In this document: in pieces, positions 7,204-7,457 of the stretch
How positions within the stretch are numbered: the stretch's first letter is position 1
Layout of the letters: each line of letters starts with the position of its first letter
Assembly: GCA_027031185.1 (NCBI GenBank)
Contig: JALVEF010000464.1
Location: forward strand, 1 to 7,457
From: Saprospiraceae bacterium
GTDB taxonomy: Bacteria; Bacteroidota; Bacteroidia; Chitinophagales; Saprospiraceae
Reading direction: 5' to 3'
DNA: 7,457 nt
Position numbers and translations under genes: made by a program
The notes under the pieces: generated by a model
Told to the model about the DNA's origin: nothing
What the model saw: the letters and a program-made list of their open reading frames with translations, nothing else
Database searches by the model: none

Positions 7204-7245
7204 GTATTTCCGTAATGGCGACGGGCGTCGCCATTACGGAAATAC
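7204..7245. terminator. Perfect 20-bp inverted repeat over the panC stop; possible terminator
   Basis: Bases 7204-7223 and 7226-7245 are exact reverse complements separated by GG, so transcripts of either strand can form a very stable hairpin (in practice with a loop of about four bases). The right arm covers the last three sense codons and the stop of panC. No U-rich run follows on either strand, so it is not a textbook intrinsic terminator. It could act as a 3' end-stabilising hairpin, a U-independent terminator or a protein-binding palindrome. Confidence 0.5.
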
Positions 7246-7457
7246 GGTCATGTTGTCAATCAGACGCACGTCCCCGGCCCAAGCGGCCGTAATGGCTACC
7301 ACAGACCGGTGTGCTGTTGCCGGCTCCACCGGCAACAGCGTGTCGCCATCCACGAGTGCAAAGTATTCGGGTCTCAATCCGGCATCGGCGATCCGTTGCC
7401 ACGCCTCCCGCTCTATTTCCTTTGCCGGTCGCCCGGCCCGGTAGGCATCCCGCGCTG
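7234..7457 (-). CDS. panC: Pantoate-beta-alanine ligase (pantothenate synthetase), C-terminal end
   Basis: The frame enters from the window's right edge (first whole codon at 7455) and runs 73 residues to a TAA at 7234-7236. The protein ends ...GLRPEYFALVDGDTLLPVEPA..., then SVVAITAAWAGDVRLIDNM. This matches the C-terminal domain of PanC, where a pattern like G-L-x-P-x-Y-x-x-x-V-D, then T-L, then A-x-x-x-G-x-x-R-L-I-D-N is typical. PanC is a cytoplasmic enzyme that condenses pantoate and beta-alanine with ATP in the vitamin B5/CoA pathway. The catalytic N-terminal part, including the ATP-binding HIGH-type motif, lies outside the window, so whether the gene is intact cannot be judged. Its stop is inside a strong palindrome, and corA follows 140 bases downstream on the same strand. 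Confidence 0.9.
   Translation of the reverse strand, partial: ARDAYRAGRPAKEIEREAWQRIADAGLRPEYFALVDGDTLLPVEPATAHRSVVAITAAWAGDVRLIDNMTVFP

Noticed and set aside
7313..7339. An 11-bp inverted repeat with a 5-base loop inside panC
   Set aside because: It lies fully within coding sequence (LLPVEPATA), is G+C-rich as is this gene generally, and has no U tract, so there is no support for a regulatory role beyond the structure itself.
6968..7444. A 158-codon open frame on the + strand at the right end
   Set aside because: It runs antisense through the corA start, the palindrome and the panC end, all better explained on the - strand; its translation has no recognisable domain.

Overview
The window looks like a piece of a Bacteroidota chromosome. 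The pointers are: an exported-protein leader ending in A|Q (VYA|QT in the gene at 591-2279); no convincing Shine-Dalgarno sequences before the main starts; a one-piece ResB-CcsA (CcsBA) cytochrome c synthase; and a TAnnTTTG-type -7 promoter element before corA. This placement is inference; no rRNA or marker gene is present.

Positions 1-6145 on the + strand read as one transcription unit devoted to c-type cytochromes. In order it holds: (i) the 3' end of a multihaem cytochrome c with seven CxxCH sites in 179 visible residues, built from ~73-residue repeats and ending in an acidic Gly/Asp tail; (ii) an unrecognised 562-residue exported protein with a small N-terminal beta domain and a large probable outer-membrane beta-barrel; (iii) a 264-residue lipoprotein with two OB-like beta domains joined by a Met/His-containing linker; (iv) a 1022-residue CcsBA, the System II machine that exports haem and attaches it to CxxCH motifs. 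Genes ii and iii overlap by 14 bases and iii and iv are 16 bases apart. A client cytochrome, a possible outer-membrane barrel, an envelope lipoprotein and the maturation enzyme in one unit suggest a dedicated electron-transfer module. A porin-cytochrome conduit across the outer membrane is the most interesting, unproven reading.

Positions 6146-7457 are on the - strand and hold housekeeping genes: corA (divalent cation channel) and, upstream of it in its own direction, the 3' end of panC (pantothenate synthesis). ccsBA and corA converge with no spacer; both stop codons lie in one TGATCA palindrome. The 140-base panC-corA gap holds a nearly perfect 42-base palindrome that overlaps the panC stop, and a candidate corA promoter. 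No gene-free stretch exceeds 300 bases. No tRNA, rRNA, CRISPR array or mobile element was seen.
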